Shown in pieces: positions 7,601-16,486 of a DNA stretch of 64,000 nucleotides. The stretch is from Mumia xiangluensis (lineage in GTDB: Bacteria > Actinomycetota > Actinomycetes > Propionibacteriales > Nocardioidaceae). Position 1 is the stretch's first letter. Every line of letters begins with the position of its first letter. The notes under the pieces are model-generated. The model saw only the letters and a list, made by a program, of their open reading frames with translations, did no database searches and was not told the origin of the DNA. The position numbers and the translations under genes were made by a program. The stretch is taken from contig NZ_WJYO01000004.1 of the NCBI RefSeq assembly GCF_010994095.1, forward strand, positions 430,458-494,457, given 5' to 3'.

Positions 7601-8563
7601 TCAGGCCTTGCAGAAGGGCTTCTTGCCCATCGTGCTCAGCAGACCGTTGACCACGTGGCTCTTGAACAGGCGGGCCTGCTCGTCGCCCGCCGTGTCCTGC
7701 CAGAGTGCGACCTCGTGACCGAGCGAGGTCACCCAGGACCGACCGCCGTCGTAGTACTGGCACCAGGTGACCGGGTGCTCGGCCGGGTGGCCTGGGTGGC
7801 CGTTGAAGCCCTTGCCGCCGCCCTCGAGCGTGTCGGGATCGACCCGGGCGAGGACCCGTACGCCGGTCGGGAAGGGCACGAGGTTGTAGAACTCGTCCTT
7901 CATGGTGAACCGCTTCGGCAGCTCGGCGACCGAGACGTCCCGACGGCTCGCCTTCTCGACGACGCCGTTGCGGGAGGGTCCGTGGTCGTAGAAGTTGGCA
8001 CCGCCGAGGAGACCTTGGAAGTACGGCCAGTGGTACTCCGCGCCGAGGGTGTTGTGGACCGCGACGAACCCGCCGCCCGCTCGGACGTACTGCATGAGCG
8101 ACGTCTGCGCCGCGTCGTCCAGGATGTCGCGGGAGTTGCTGAGGAAGACCACCGCGTCGTAGCGCAGCAGCTTGGCGGGGGAGTCGAGCTGGAGGACGTC
8201 CTCGGTCCAGTCGATGGTCAGCCCGTTCTCGGCGCCCCAACGGCGCATCGCCTGCTGGGCGACGTTCGCGTCGGTCAGGGGCGGGTTCATGCCGGTGGCC
8301 AGACGCGGGCCGAGGTGCGCGTGACGCGACACGCCCGTCGCGCTGTAGACCAGGACGCGGTCGACGCCGTCGGCGCGGAAGGCGGTCTGCCAGTCGTGGT
8401 AGCAGTCGTCGTCGGTGCCTCGGCACACGCCGTAGTCGGCCCGCGTGTCGTCGTCGACGGCCCACCGGGTCCCGCCGCGGTCGGCGACCGAGGGCCAGGC
8501 AGCGAGCACTGTGGCACCGACCAGCAGCGCGAACGCTCCGGCCAGGATCTTCCTCATCCTCAT
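7601..8563 (-). CDS. Secreted ThuA-like domain protein
   Basis: 320 residues beginning MRMRKILAGAFALLVGATVLA, a clear signal peptide. The body matches the ThuA (trehalose utilisation) fold, a class I glutamine-amidotransferase-like domain: VLVYSATGVSRHAH, LLRYDAVVFLSNSRDIL, LMQYVRAGGGFVAVHNTLGAEYHWPYFQGLLGG and the end VTWCQYYDGGRSWVTSLGHE. ThuA-like proteins often sit with sugar dehydrogenases in sugar catabolism. Start at 8563 is supported by AAGGAGTGTC immediately upstream, the same ribosome-binding sequence as in the binding-protein gene of the transporter. The promoter region carries LacI-type palindromes, so it is probably part of the LacI regulon. Extracellular location is inferred from the signal peptide. 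Confidence 0.85.
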   Translation of the reverse strand: MRMRKILAGAFALLVGATVLAAWPSVADRGGTRWAVDDDTRADYGVCRGTDDDCYHDWQTAFRADGVDRVLVYSATGVSRHAHLGPRLATGMNPPLTDANVAQQAMRRWGAENGLTIDWTEDVLQLDSPAKLLRYDAVVFLSNSRDILDDAAQTSLMQYVRAGGGFVAVHNTLGAEYHWPYFQGLLGGANFYDHGPSRNGVVEKASRRDVSVAELPKRFTMKDEFYNLVPFPTGVRVLARVDPDTLEGGGKGFNGHPGHPAEHPVTWCQYYDGGRSWVTSLGHEVALWQDTAGDEQARLFKSHVVNGLLSTMGKKPFCKA

Positions 8564-8631
8564 GACACTCCTTCGATCTGAGGCGTCATCGACGCGTCGT
8601 ACGCCGCTCCGAGGCTTACCCCGAGAGGGGC

Positions 8632-8656
8632 GCAAGCGCTTGCAGAAAGCGCTTGC
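8632..8656. promoter_or_regulatory. Tandem LacI-type operators upstream of the ThuA-like gene
   Basis: Two palindromic half-site pairs lie next to each other: GCAAGCGCTTGC at 8632-8643 (perfect) and GAAAGCGCTTGC at 8645-8656 (one mismatch). Their centres are 13 bp apart. The core AAGCGCTT is the usual operator core of LacI-family repressors, and the same pair arrangement recurs at 8778-8801 and 12454-12477. They lie 70-95 bp upstream of the ThuA-like start codon, on the side serving that gene. Confidence 0.85.
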
Positions 8657-8777
8657 GTGGGAACGATCCTCCTCGAAGGCGAATGCGTCAAGAGCAGCCA
8701 AACCTGGGCGGATGCCTTGATGACACAGCGTCGTAACCTCCGCTTGACGTGACGTACGTCATAGCCATACGTTTCAC

Positions 8778-8801
8778 GAAAGCGTTTACGGAAGCGCTTT
8801 C
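8778..8801. promoter_or_regulatory. Tandem LacI-type operators upstream of the sugar dehydrogenase gene
   Basis: GAAAGCGTTTAC (8778-8789) and GGAAGCGCTTTC (8790-8801) abut, with centres 12 bp apart. They lie about 115-135 bp upstream of the dehydrogenase start and form the second operator pair in the 340-bp divergent intergenic region, which otherwise holds no gene. The core is less perfect than in the other two pairs, suggesting weaker binding. Confidence 0.8.
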
Positions 8802-8914
8802 GGCACCCAAGGACAGCTCAATCTCGGGGAGACCTGGTTTTCGAAGCTCCGTCTCGACGACCTCGTCTCGAGCCATCCGCGAAACCCTCTGACGACACAC
8901 GGATGGTGGATGGA

Positions 8915-11251
8915 ATGACCCAACGAAGGTGGAGTCTTCTCGCAGCGGCCGCACTGGTCGCCGCGACGATGACCACAGCCACGACAGCGGCGACGGCGGC
9001 AGATCCCGTCGCGCCCGCACCCCTCACCGACCCGCTCCCGGAGCCGGTCATGGCCGACTTCGGTCTGGTGGTCGAGGAGGTCGCCCAGTTCCCGAAGTCC
9101 GAGCCGACCCCGGCCCCGACCGATCCCCGCCTGATGCGGCACGCACGCATCAACTACCTCGGCGAGCTGCCCGACGGCTCCGGGCGGCTCTACGTCCCCG
9201 ACCTCAACGGCACGCTCTACCTCATGAGCGGCGGCGGCAAGCACGGCAAGCCGGGCGCGCCCACGCCGTACCTCGATCTCAAGGCGGAGGTCGGCGCCGA
9301 CTTCTTCTCCGGCGCAGGCATGGGGAGCGGGTTCGGCTTCGCCACCTGGCACCCCGACTTCAAGAAGAACGGCAAGTTCTACACGGTGCACACCGAGGCC
9401 TTCGGTGCGCTCACGAACAAGACGCCAGACCTCACGCCGCAGCCGAACACCGCGTACCACGGCGTCATCATCGAGTGGACCGCCGACGACCCGAAGGCGA
9501 GCACGTTCAGCGGAACCCACCGCGAGGTGCTCCGCCTCGGCTTCGCCACGCGCATCCACGGCATCCAGCAGATCGAGTTCAACCCGACCGCCGACAAGCG
9601 CGACGAGGACTACGGCCTGCTGTACGTTGCGGCCGGGGACGGTGGCATCGGTGTCAGCACCGACGAGCCTCAGAGCCTCGCGACCCCGCAGGGCAAGCTG
9701 CTGCGCATCGATCCCGCCGGCACGAACAGCGACAACGGCAAGTACGGCATCCCGGCGAGCAACCCGTTCGTCGGCACGCCCGGTGCCATCGGCGAGATCT
9801 TCTCGTACGGCTACCGCGACCCGCACCGCTTCAGCTGGGACACGGGTGGCTCCCACCGCCTGCTCCTCGGCCACATCGGTGAGAAGGACGTGGAGGCGAT
9901 CTACGACGTCAAGGCCGGGGACAACTCCGGCTGGAGCGAGCGGGAAGGGTCGTTCCTGTTCGACAAGAACGACCGCTGCAACCTCTACCCGCTCCCCGAG
10001 GGCGACGAGGCCAACGGCTACAACTACCCGGTGGCGCAGTACGACCACAACCCGCCGCCGGGATACCCGTGCGGTGCCGACGTCGGTCACGCCGTCAGCG
10101 GTGGCTTCGTGTACCGCGGCAAGGACGTCCCGAAGCTCAAGGACAAGTACCTCTTCGCGGACCTCGTCGACGGCCGCGTGATGTACACGGAGAACCGCGA
10201 GATGCGCCGCGGCAAGCCCGCTGCGCAGATCCACGAGCTCACGCTGTTCGACAAGCAGGGCAACGAGGTCACGACGCCCGTGCTGGTGGGTGACCGTCGG
10301 GTCGACCTGCGGCTCGGACGTGACGGCGACGACGAGCTCTACCTCCTGGCCAAGGCCAACGGCAAGGTCTGGAAGATCGTCGGGACCAAGAAGGTCAAGG
10401 ACGAGCGCGACGTGCACCCGGCCGTGGCGCCGTACATGGTGGCCCACTACGACTTCGAGCGCCCGCGCGGCGACGTCGAGGCCGACCGTGGTGCTTCCGG
10501 CACGCCGATCTCCCTGATCAACGGCGGGTCGGACATGCGGGTCAGGGACGGGGCGTTCGCCGGGAGCAAGCGCTCGATCCAGATCCGCGAGGCTGATCCG
10601 GCTGCGGGTGAGCTGCCCTGGAAGGCGGGCATCTACGAGGACGACGCCGACGGCGTGGAGTCCCTGTCGCGGTTCAACGCCGCCAAGGGCATCACGGTGA
10701 TGGGCTGGGTCAAGATGACCGGCGACGGGCCGTCGCTGAACACCAACACCCCGGACCCGAACGACCGCTACAACGCGATCGGGCTGGCCGGTGTGCTCGC
10801 CGGCAACTCCGACGGCCACGGCGTGCGTGCGCTCCTCGAGCTCATCGACGTCAACGGCGAGCTGCGGCTCGTCGCCCTCGGCCGGCGTGTCGACACCGGG
10901 GCGTCCCAGACGTTCGCGGCGTCGGAGGACTGGCGCACGCTGCTCCCGCAGGGTGAGTGGGTCCACATCGCGGCGACGTTCAACTACACGAACGGCACCA
11001 TGGCCCTCTACAAGAACGGCAAGCCGATCCCGGGCTTCTACACCCGGACCGACGACCCGTGGCAGAACGCCGCTCCAGGCGAGGAGGTCACCTCGGCGAC
11101 CAACCCGCGCGGCATCAAGATCGGCGGCAGCTTCCCGCAGAACGGTTCCGAGCGGAACCCCTGCAACTGCCGCATGGACAGCCTGATGTTCCTCGACAGC
11201 TCGCTGACCAAGCTGGAGGTGAACCAGCAGTTCCGCCGCGTCGAGCGGTGA
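8915..11251 (+). CDS. Secreted PQQ-dependent-type sugar (glucose/sorbosone) dehydrogenase with LamG-like C-terminal domain
   Basis: About 778 residues with a signal peptide (RRWSLLAAAALVAATMTTATTAATAADP). Residues about 50-510 form a glucose/sorbosone-dehydrogenase beta-propeller: GRLYVPDLNGTLYLM, GSGFGFATWHPDFKKNGKFYTVHTE, LLYVAAGDGGIG, GKLLRIDPAGTNSDNGKYGIP and the GYRDPHRFSWD segment typical of the family. From about 515 on, YMVAHYDFERPRGDVEADRG and later GEWVHIAATFNYTNGTMALYKNGKPI mark a LamG/concanavalin-like domain that may bind glycan. The enzyme class oxidises sugars at C1 outside the cell, using PQQ where holoenzyme is present. No PQQ synthesis gene is seen here. Start chosen at ATG 8915 after GGTGGATGGA; ATG 8903 is in frame. 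Confidence 0.85.
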   Translation: MTQRRWSLLAAAALVAATMTTATTAATAADPVAPAPLTDPLPEPVMADFGLVVEEVAQFPKSEPTPAPTDPRLMRHARINYLGELPDGSGRLYVPDLNGTLYLMSGGGKHGKPGAPTPYLDLKAEVGADFFSGAGMGSGFGFATWHPDFKKNGKFYTVHTEAFGALTNKTPDLTPQPNTAYHGVIIEWTADDPKASTFSGTHREVLRLGFATRIHGIQQIEFNPTADKRDEDYGLLYVAAGDGGIGVSTDEPQSLATPQGKLLRIDPAGTNSDNGKYGIPASNPFVGTPGAIGEIFSYGYRDPHRFSWDTGGSHRLLLGHIGEKDVEAIYDVKAGDNSGWSEREGSFLFDKNDRCNLYPLPEGDEANGYNYPVAQYDHNPPPGYPCGADVGHAVSGGFVYRGKDVPKLKDKYLFADLVDGRVMYTENREMRRGKPAAQIHELTLFDKQGNEVTTPVLVGDRRVDLRLGRDGDDELYLLAKANGKVWKIVGTKKVKDERDVHPAVAPYMVAHYDFERPRGDVEADRGASGTPISLINGGSDMRVRDGAFAGSKRSIQIREADPAAGELPWKAGIYEDDADGVESLSRFNAAKGITVMGWVKMTGDGPSLNTNTPDPNDRYNAIGLAGVLAGNSDGHGVRALLELIDVNGELRLVALGRRVDTGASQTFAASEDWRTLLPQGEWVHIAATFNYTNGTMALYKNGKPIPGFYTRTDDPWQNAAPGEEVTSATNPRGIKIGGSFPQNGSERNPCNCRMDSLMFLDSSLTKLEVNQQFRRVER

Positions 11252-11260
11252 GCGTACGGA

Positions 11261-11290
11261 GGGGGCGGCGGGCCGAGGCCCGCCGCCCCC
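11261..11290. terminator. Hairpin terminator between convergent dehydrogenase and LacI genes
   Basis: GGGGGCGGCGGGC pairs with GCCCGCCGCCCCC across a 4-base loop (13-bp perfect stem), followed on the + strand by TTCGG. It sits 9 bp after the dehydrogenase stop and 21 bp before the LacI gene end, so it can serve both directions. It lacks a long T tract, as is common in high-GC actinobacteria. Confidence 0.8.
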
Positions 11291-11311
11291 TTCGGCGTGT
11301 CCAGGGGTGGG

Positions 11312-12343
11312 TCAGGCGCGTACGGGGCCGGACGAGTCGCGCACCATCAGCTCGTGCCCGGTGTGCCTGCGCCGTGGCCGGGACGACGGGTCCTTGAGCG
11401 CCATCATGAGCGCGTCCGCCCCCATCTCGGCCATCGGGAGCCTGACCGTCGTGAGGCTGGGTGCGAGGTCGGCCGCGACCGTGACGTCGTCGAACCCGAC
11501 GACCGACATCTGCGAGGGGACCGCGACCCCGTGCGCGCGCAGGGTCGCCAGGGCGCCGATGGCCATCGCGTCGTTCAGCGCGATGATCGCCGTGGACCCG
11601 GGGTGCTCGGCGAGGATCCGCTCAGCGGCGTACGCCCCTCCGTCGCGCGTGAACTCGGCCTCCACGAGCGGGAGGTCGTCGATGTCGATGCCGTGGTCGG
11701 CGAGCGCGCGCTCGATGCCGGCGAGCCGGTCGACGACGGTCGTGAGGTTGACGGTCCCGGAGGCGATCGCGATCTGCCGGTGGCCGAGCCCGACGAGGTG
11801 CTCGGCGAGCGCCGCACCCGCGTCCTCGTTGTCGGGCAGCACCGCGTCGGCGCGCAGGGCGTGCCGGCCGATCACCGCGACGCGTCCGCCGGTGTCCTGG
11901 AAGGCGGCGAGCTCGCGCTTCGCGGCGGTCTCGACCTCGTCGCCGACGTACCCGGATCCCGCGACGATGATCGCGCGCACGTTGTTGGCGACGAGCGTGC
12001 GGATCTGCCTGAGCTCGTTCTCGGGGTCGCGGGCAGAGTGACAGATCTGCACCGTGATGCCGTGCTCGTAGGCCACGGAGATGACACCTGCCGCGATCTC
12101 GGAGAAGTACGGGTCGTCGATCTGGTGGACGATGAGCCCGACGATCGAGGCCGACCCGCCGGCCAGCGACCGGGCGTGCGCGTTGACCACGTAGCCGAGC
12201 TCGGCTGCGACCGCCTGGACGCGCTCGGCAACGGCCGGGCTGACACCTTCGCGCCCCGAGAGTGCGCGGGACGCGGTCGCGAGCGAGACTCCCGCTCGTT
12301 CGGCGACGTCCACCAGCCGTGGCGCGGTCCGACCTCTCGCCAT
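11312..12343 (-). CDS. LacI-family transcriptional repressor
   Basis: 343 residues. The N-terminal HTH reads PRLVDVAERAGVSLATASRALSGREGVSPAVAERVQAVAAELGYVVNAHARSLAGG, including the hinge helix. A periplasmic-binding-protein fold follows (SIVGLIVHQIDDPYFSEIAAGV through MSVVGFDDVTVAADLAPSLTTVRLPMAEMGADAL). It should bind AAGCGCTT palindromes and be released by a sugar-type ligand. Start 12343 has GAGAGGGG 7 bases upstream, and further upstream in-frame sequence lacks family similarity. It is divergent from the ABC importer, with an operator pair between them, so autoregulation is likely. The ligand is unknown. Confidence 0.92.
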   Translation of the reverse strand: MARGRTAPRLVDVAERAGVSLATASRALSGREGVSPAVAERVQAVAAELGYVVNAHARSLAGGSASIVGLIVHQIDDPYFSEIAAGVISVAYEHGITVQICHSARDPENELRQIRTLVANNVRAIIVAGSGYVGDEVETAAKRELAAFQDTGGRVAVIGRHALRADAVLPDNEDAGAALAEHLVGLGHRQIAIASGTVNLTTVVDRLAGIERALADHGIDIDDLPLVEAEFTRDGGAYAAERILAEHPGSTAIIALNDAMAIGALATLRAHGVAVPSQMSVVGFDDVTVAADLAPSLTTVRLPMAEMGADALMMALKDPSSRPRRRHTGHELMVRDSSGPVRA

Positions 12344-12453
12344 CGGTTTGCCCCTCTCTTGGCCGAGCCAGTCCTGGCCGGTGCGTCGTGACGTCCGGCC
12401 TACCTCTGGCGCCTGTGACCCTTGCCACAGTCGCCGTTCCCTGTCTATCCTAC

Positions 12454-12477
12454 GTAAGCGCTTACGAAAGCGCTTAC
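12454..12477. promoter_or_regulatory. Tandem LacI-type operators between lacI-type gene and ABC importer operon
   Basis: GTAAGCGCTTAC (12454-12465, perfect palindrome) abuts GAAAGCGCTTAC (12466-12477); centres are 12 bp apart. They lie 40-60 bp upstream of the binding-protein start and 110 bp upstream of the repressor start. They probably overlap the importer promoter, and in this position would repress both divergent units. Confidence 0.88.
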
Positions 12478-12516
12478 GGCGGCCCGGACACGCGGACCTC
12501 AAATCGTAGGAGTGTC

Positions 12517-13740
12517 ATGTCGATGAAGACAACGAGCATCATGAGGATCGGCGCCCTGCTCGGCGCCGCGTCCCTCGCCCTCACCGCATGCGGAGGCTCT
12601 GACTCCGGCTCCGGTGACGACGACGGCCCGATCACCATCGGCGTCTCCCTCCCGTTGACGGGTGACTTCGCCGAGCCCGGCAAGGGCGTCCAGCGCGGCT
12701 ACGAGGCATGGGCAGCGGACGTCAACGACGCAGGCGGTCTCCTCGGCCGCAAGGTCGAGCTGAAGATCCTCGACGACCAGTCGAACGCCGACCGCGTCGT
12801 CGCCGACTACGAGTCGCTGATCGCGCAGGACGAGGTCGACCTCGTGTTCGGCCCGTTCTCGACCCGCCTGGTCGTGCCGTCGGCACGCGTGGCCGACGAG
12901 TACGGCATGTTGTTCGTCGAGCCCGCCGGTGCGGCGCCGGAGGTCTTCGAGCAGGGCTTCGGCAACCTCTTCTACGCCGCTCCCGCTGTCGCGAACGACC
13001 ACTACAACTACCTCGCCGAGTGGATCGAGGCGCTTCCCGCCGATCAGCGCCCCAAGACCGCGGCGTACGCGGCGATGGACGACCCGTTCGCGATGGGCAC
13101 GGCGTACGGCCTCAAGGAGAAGATGGAGGCCGCGGGTATCGAGACCGTCGTCGACGAGAAGTACCCGCCGAACACGACCGACTTCAGCAGCATCGCCGCC
13201 AAGATCGAGGCGTCGAACGCGGACATGATCGTCGGTGGCACGCAGTACCAGGACGCGGTCAACCTCATCGTCGCGCTGCAGCAGCTCGACTACCAGCCGA
13301 AGCTCGCTGCCTTCTCGACCGCCCCGACGAACCCCGAGTTCCCCGAGGCGATCGGTGACAAGACCGAGGGCATCCTCTCGCCGACCGGCTACACCGAGCA
13401 GGCCGACGTCCCGACGAACAAGGAGTTCGTCGAGAGCTACACCGAGCGCAACGGCAACCCGCCCGGCGAGGACGAGGCCAACGCCTACACGACCGGCCAG
13501 GTCGTCGCCGCCGCCGTCGAGGCTGTCGGCTGTGCCGAGCAGGGCGAGTGCCAGCAGAAGCTCATCGACTGGCTCCACGAGAACGAGGTCGACACCGTGG
13601 TCGGCCCGTTGAGCTGGGACGCCGACGGCCGTCCGCAGGGCGCCCACATGATCCAGCAGTGGGTCGGCGGCGAGATCAAGATCGTGCTCCCCGAGGACGT
13701 CAAGGAAGCCGACATCATCTACCCGAAGCCGGCCTGGTGA
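12517..13740 (+). CDS. Liv-type ABC transporter substrate-binding lipoprotein
   Basis: 407 residues. The N-terminus ends in the lipobox LTAC followed by GGSDSGSG, so it is a lipoprotein. The mature part starts ITIGVSLPLTGDFAEPGKGVQRGYEAWAADVNDAGGLLGRKVEL, the hallmark of type I leucine/isoleucine/valine-type binding proteins. Further matches are DDQSNADRVVADYESLIAQDEVDLVFGPFS and VVGPLSWDADGRPQGAHMIQQW. Liv-type receptors bind amino acids, amides, urea or other small polar compounds. The sugar-type genes downstream make a polyol, sugar or sugar-acid ligand plausible here. AGGAGTGTC precedes ATG 12517; an ATG two codons later is possible. First gene of a nine-gene operon. Confidence 0.9.
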   Translation: MSMKTTSIMRIGALLGAASLALTACGGSDSGSGDDDGPITIGVSLPLTGDFAEPGKGVQRGYEAWAADVNDAGGLLGRKVELKILDDQSNADRVVADYESLIAQDEVDLVFGPFSTRLVVPSARVADEYGMLFVEPAGAAPEVFEQGFGNLFYAAPAVANDHYNYLAEWIEALPADQRPKTAAYAAMDDPFAMGTAYGLKEKMEAAGIETVVDEKYPPNTTDFSSIAAKIEASNADMIVGGTQYQDAVNLIVALQQLDYQPKLAAFSTAPTNPEFPEAIGDKTEGILSPTGYTEQADVPTNKEFVESYTERNGNPPGEDEANAYTTGQVVAAAVEAVGCAEQGECQQKLIDWLHENEVDTVVGPLSWDADGRPQGAHMIQQWVGGEIKIVLPEDVKEADIIYPKPAW

Positions 13741-13747
13741 CACGCTG

Positions 13748-14632
13748 ATGGATGGCTCGCTCCTCTTCCAGAGCCTGGTGCTCGGCATCCTGCTGGGAGG
13801 GCTCTACGCCCTCCTGGCAGCCGGGCTCACGCTCTACTTCGGGATCATGCGGGTGGTGATGATCGCGCACTCCGCGTTCCTCATCCTCGCGGCCTATCTC
13901 GCGTGGTGGTTCCACCGCGAGACCGGGATCGACCCGCTGCTCTCCCTGTTCGTCACCGTCCCGCTGTTCTTCGCCGTCGGCGTCCTGATGCAGCGGCTGC
14001 TCGTGGCCAGGCTCCGGCCGGTCACGCTCACGATGATGTCGGTGCTGCTGACCTTCGCGATCGCTCTGACGATCGAGGGCCTGCTCGGGTTCGTCTTCTC
14101 GGGCACGCAGCGTCGCATCCAGCTCGGCTACAGCGGCGAGAGCATCGAGGTGTTCGGAGCCCACGTCGCCGTGGTCAAGCTCATCACCTTCGGGCTCGCT
14201 GCCGCCTCGCTGGCCGCGCTCTACGTGATCATGAAGTACACGAAGTTCGGCCAGTCGCTGCGCGCGACGATCCAGCACAAGGAGGCCGCGCAGCTGGTCG
14301 GAATCAAGACGGACCGGGTCGCGGGCTACGGCTTCGGGCTCGGTCTGGCCACCGCGGCGATCGGCGGCACCGCGCTGTCGCTCGACGCGACCATCTACCC
14401 GTCCCTGCACTGGCACTGGATCGGGCCTCTGATGGCGATCATCGTCGTGGGCGGGCTGGGGAGCATCCCCGGCGCCGCGATCGCCGCGATGGTGCTCGGC
14501 ATCGGTCAGAGCCTGCTGCAGATCCCGATGGGGACGACGTGGGCGCAGACGATCTTCTACGTGGCGCTGTTCGCCACGTTGATGCTGCGGCCGCAGGGAT
14601 TCTTCGGAGGTCGCCTTGCTCAACGCTTCTGA
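13748..14632 (+). CDS. Liv-type ABC transporter permease (LivH-like)
   Basis: 294 residues with about eight hydrophobic segments, beginning LLFQSLVLGILLGGLYALLAAGLTLYFGIMRVVMIAHSAFLILAAYLAWW. That opening is typical of LivH, where GLTL.FG...... matches the family N-terminus. The cytoplasmic loop FGQSLRATIQHKEAAQLVGIKTDRV contacts the ATPases. The C-terminus ends LFATLMLRPQGFFGG as in LivH proteins. It lies 7 bp after the binding protein and its end overlaps the LivM-like gene by 17 bases, so the permeases are co-translated. Confidence 0.9.
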   Translation: MDGSLLFQSLVLGILLGGLYALLAAGLTLYFGIMRVVMIAHSAFLILAAYLAWWFHRETGIDPLLSLFVTVPLFFAVGVLMQRLLVARLRPVTLTMMSVLLTFAIALTIEGLLGFVFSGTQRRIQLGYSGESIEVFGAHVAVVKLITFGLAAASLAALYVIMKYTKFGQSLRATIQHKEAAQLVGIKTDRVAGYGFGLGLATAAIGGTALSLDATIYPSLHWHWIGPLMAIIVVGGLGSIPGAAIAAMVLGIGQSLLQIPMGTTWAQTIFYVALFATLMLRPQGFFGGRLAQRF

Positions 14633-15734
14633 TCGACTCAGCGTCTCCAAGGCCTTCGTCGCGAAGGTCGTCGTGTTCGCCGCGTGCGCGGCAGCACTGC
14701 TGACCTTCCCCTCCTGGGCCGCCAACCCGTACATCCTGTCGGCCGGCGTCGTCGTGCTCAGCTACGCGGTGCTCTCGACCTCGTGGAACTTCGTCGGCGG
14801 CTTCACCGGCTACATCTCGCTCGGTCACGCGGCCTTCTTCGGCCTCGGGGCGTACGGCACCGCTCTGCTGATCACCAAGCTCGACCTGTCGAGCTTCGTC
14901 GCGTGGTTCCTCGCCGGGGTCGGGGTCGCGCTCTTCGCGATCCCGGTCGGGTGGGCAGCGCTGCGGGTGCGCGGTGCGTCGTTCGTGATCGTGTCGATCG
15001 CGCTCGTGCTCATCATGCTGCTGGTGTTCCAGAGCTGGAGCGACTTCACGGGCGGCTCGAACGGCCTGGTCGTGCCCCGTCCGTTCCCGGACATGCTGCG
15101 CCCGGAGCACCACGAGACGTTCTTCTACCTGTTCGCGGCGCTCCTCGCAGTGACGCTGCTGTGCTGGTGGCTGATCGACCGCTCCCGCTTCGGCATGGGC
15201 CTCAAGGCGATCCGCGAGGACGAGGACAAGGCGGAGGCCCTCGGCATCCCGACGTACTCGTACAAGCTCGTCGTCTACGTCGTCTCGGCGTTCTTCACCG
15301 CGCTCGGCGGCGGCATGTACGCGCTGTGGTTCGGCGATCTGGACCCCGTGTTCCAGTTCTCGATCCTGATCGGCTCCTACATGGTGCTGATGGCGCTGCT
15401 CGGCGGCGTCCGTCAGCTGTACGGCCCGCTGCTCGGCGCGCTCATCGTCGGCACGGCCCTCGAGTACTTCAAGCTCGAGTTCGGCGACACGCAGTTCCAC
15501 CTGGTCGCGACCGGTCTCCTGCTGGGCATCGTCGTCCTCTTCATGCCGGACGGCATCATCCCCGCCGGCATGAAGCTGGTCGACCGGTTCACCCCGGAGC
15601 GCAGCTCGATCCGGGAGATGACTGCCGCGGAGCTGCTCGAGCGCGACCAGAGCGAGTCGTCCGAGCGGGCGGGACGGCACGCGTCGACGCCCTCGGACCC
15701 AGAGCCCTCGACCACAGAGAAGGCGAAGCGATGA
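14616..15734 (+). CDS. Liv-type ABC transporter permease (LivM-like)
   Basis: 372 residues with eight to ten hydrophobic segments. Family signatures are NPYILSAGVVVLSYAVLSTSWNFVGGFTGYISLGHAAFFGLGAYG and the coupling loop FGMGLKAIREDEDKAEALGIPTYSYKLVVYVVSAFFTALGGGMYA. The start is TTG 14616 with GGAGG six bases upstream, inside the end of the LivH-like gene. A soluble tail of about 45 residues rich in Glu/Ser (RSSIREMTAAELLERDQSESSER) extends beyond the usual end of LivM. The stop overlaps the ATPase start (ATGA). Confidence 0.9.
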   Translation: MLNASDRLSVSKAFVAKVVVFAACAAALLTFPSWAANPYILSAGVVVLSYAVLSTSWNFVGGFTGYISLGHAAFFGLGAYGTALLITKLDLSSFVAWFLAGVGVALFAIPVGWAALRVRGASFVIVSIALVLIMLLVFQSWSDFTGGSNGLVVPRPFPDMLRPEHHETFFYLFAALLAVTLLCWWLIDRSRFGMGLKAIREDEDKAEALGIPTYSYKLVVYVVSAFFTALGGGMYALWFGDLDPVFQFSILIGSYMVLMALLGGVRQLYGPLLGALIVGTALEYFKLEFGDTQFHLVATGLLLGIVVLFMPDGIIPAGMKLVDRFTPERSSIREMTAAELLERDQSESSERAGRHASTPSDPEPSTTEKAKR

Positions 15735-16486
15735 CCCTCACCGACGCCCCTCCCCGCGAGAGCCTCGCCACGGTCTCGCTCAGCAAGTCGTTCGGCGGCG
15801 TGAAGGCCGTGGACGATGCGACCGTCACCTTCGTCGACGGGAAGGTGAACGCGCTGATCGGCCCGAACGGGTCCGGCAAGACGACGTTCTTCAACTGCGT
15901 CACGGGGATGATCAAGCCGGACTCCGGCTCGGTCTCCTACCGCGGCAACGACGTCACCGGGCGGTCTCCGCACCGGATCGCCCGGGCAGGGATCGGGCGC
16001 AGCTTCCAGCTGTGCCGGATCTTCCCGCGGATGACCGTCCTCGAGAACGTCCTGGTCGCGCACCGCACGGACGGCCTGCGCTCGCTGCTCAAGGGTGCCC
16101 GCAACGACGACGAGATCGAGCGCGCGCGGGGCTACCTGCGGCGGGTCGGCATCGACCACCTCGAGCGGTCCGAGGCGGCCGACATCTCGTACGGCCAGCA
16201 GAAGCTGCTCGAGCTCGCCGGCGTCCTCATGGCCGAGCCCGACCTGATCATGCTCGACGAGCCCGCGGGCGGCGTGAACCCGGCGCTGATCGGCCGGATC
16301 GGCACGCTCATCCGCGAGCTCAACGCCGAGGGCCGGACCTTCGTCGTCGTCGAGCACAACATGGAGATGGTGATGAGCCTCAGCGACCACGTCATCGTGT
16401 TCGACCGCGGCCGCCCGATCGCGGAAGGACCTCCGTCGGAGGTCCAGACCGATCCTCGAGTCCTGGAGGCGTATCTCGGTGTCTGA
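15731..16486 (+). CDS. Liv-type ABC transporter ATP-binding protein (LivG-like)
   Basis: 251 residues. Walker A is IGPNGSGKTTFFN. The signature region is ISYGQQKLLELAG, where YGQQK replaces the usual SGGQ, as in many LivG proteins. Walker B is LIMLDEPAGGVNP, and the H-loop VVVEHNMEMVMSL. The AGIGRSFQLCRIFPRMTVLENVLVA segment is typical of LivG. ATPase subunit at the inner face of the membrane, pairing with the LivF-like protein. It overlaps LivM by 4 bases and LivF by 8 bases. Confidence 0.92.
   Translation: MTLTDAPPRESLATVSLSKSFGGVKAVDDATVTFVDGKVNALIGPNGSGKTTFFNCVTGMIKPDSGSVSYRGNDVTGRSPHRIARAGIGRSFQLCRIFPRMTVLENVLVAHRTDGLRSLLKGARNDDEIERARGYLRRVGIDHLERSEAADISYGQQKLLELAGVLMAEPDLIMLDEPAGGVNPALIGRIGTLIRELNAEGRTFVVVEHNMEMVMSLSDHVIVFDRGRPIAEGPPSEVQTDPRVLEAYLGV

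Noticed and set aside
7601..8563. Start of the ThuA-like protein at 8701
   Set aside because: The longer frame adds an Arg-rich leader that crosses the operator palindromes and hides the signal peptide; ATG 8563 has AAGGAG in place.
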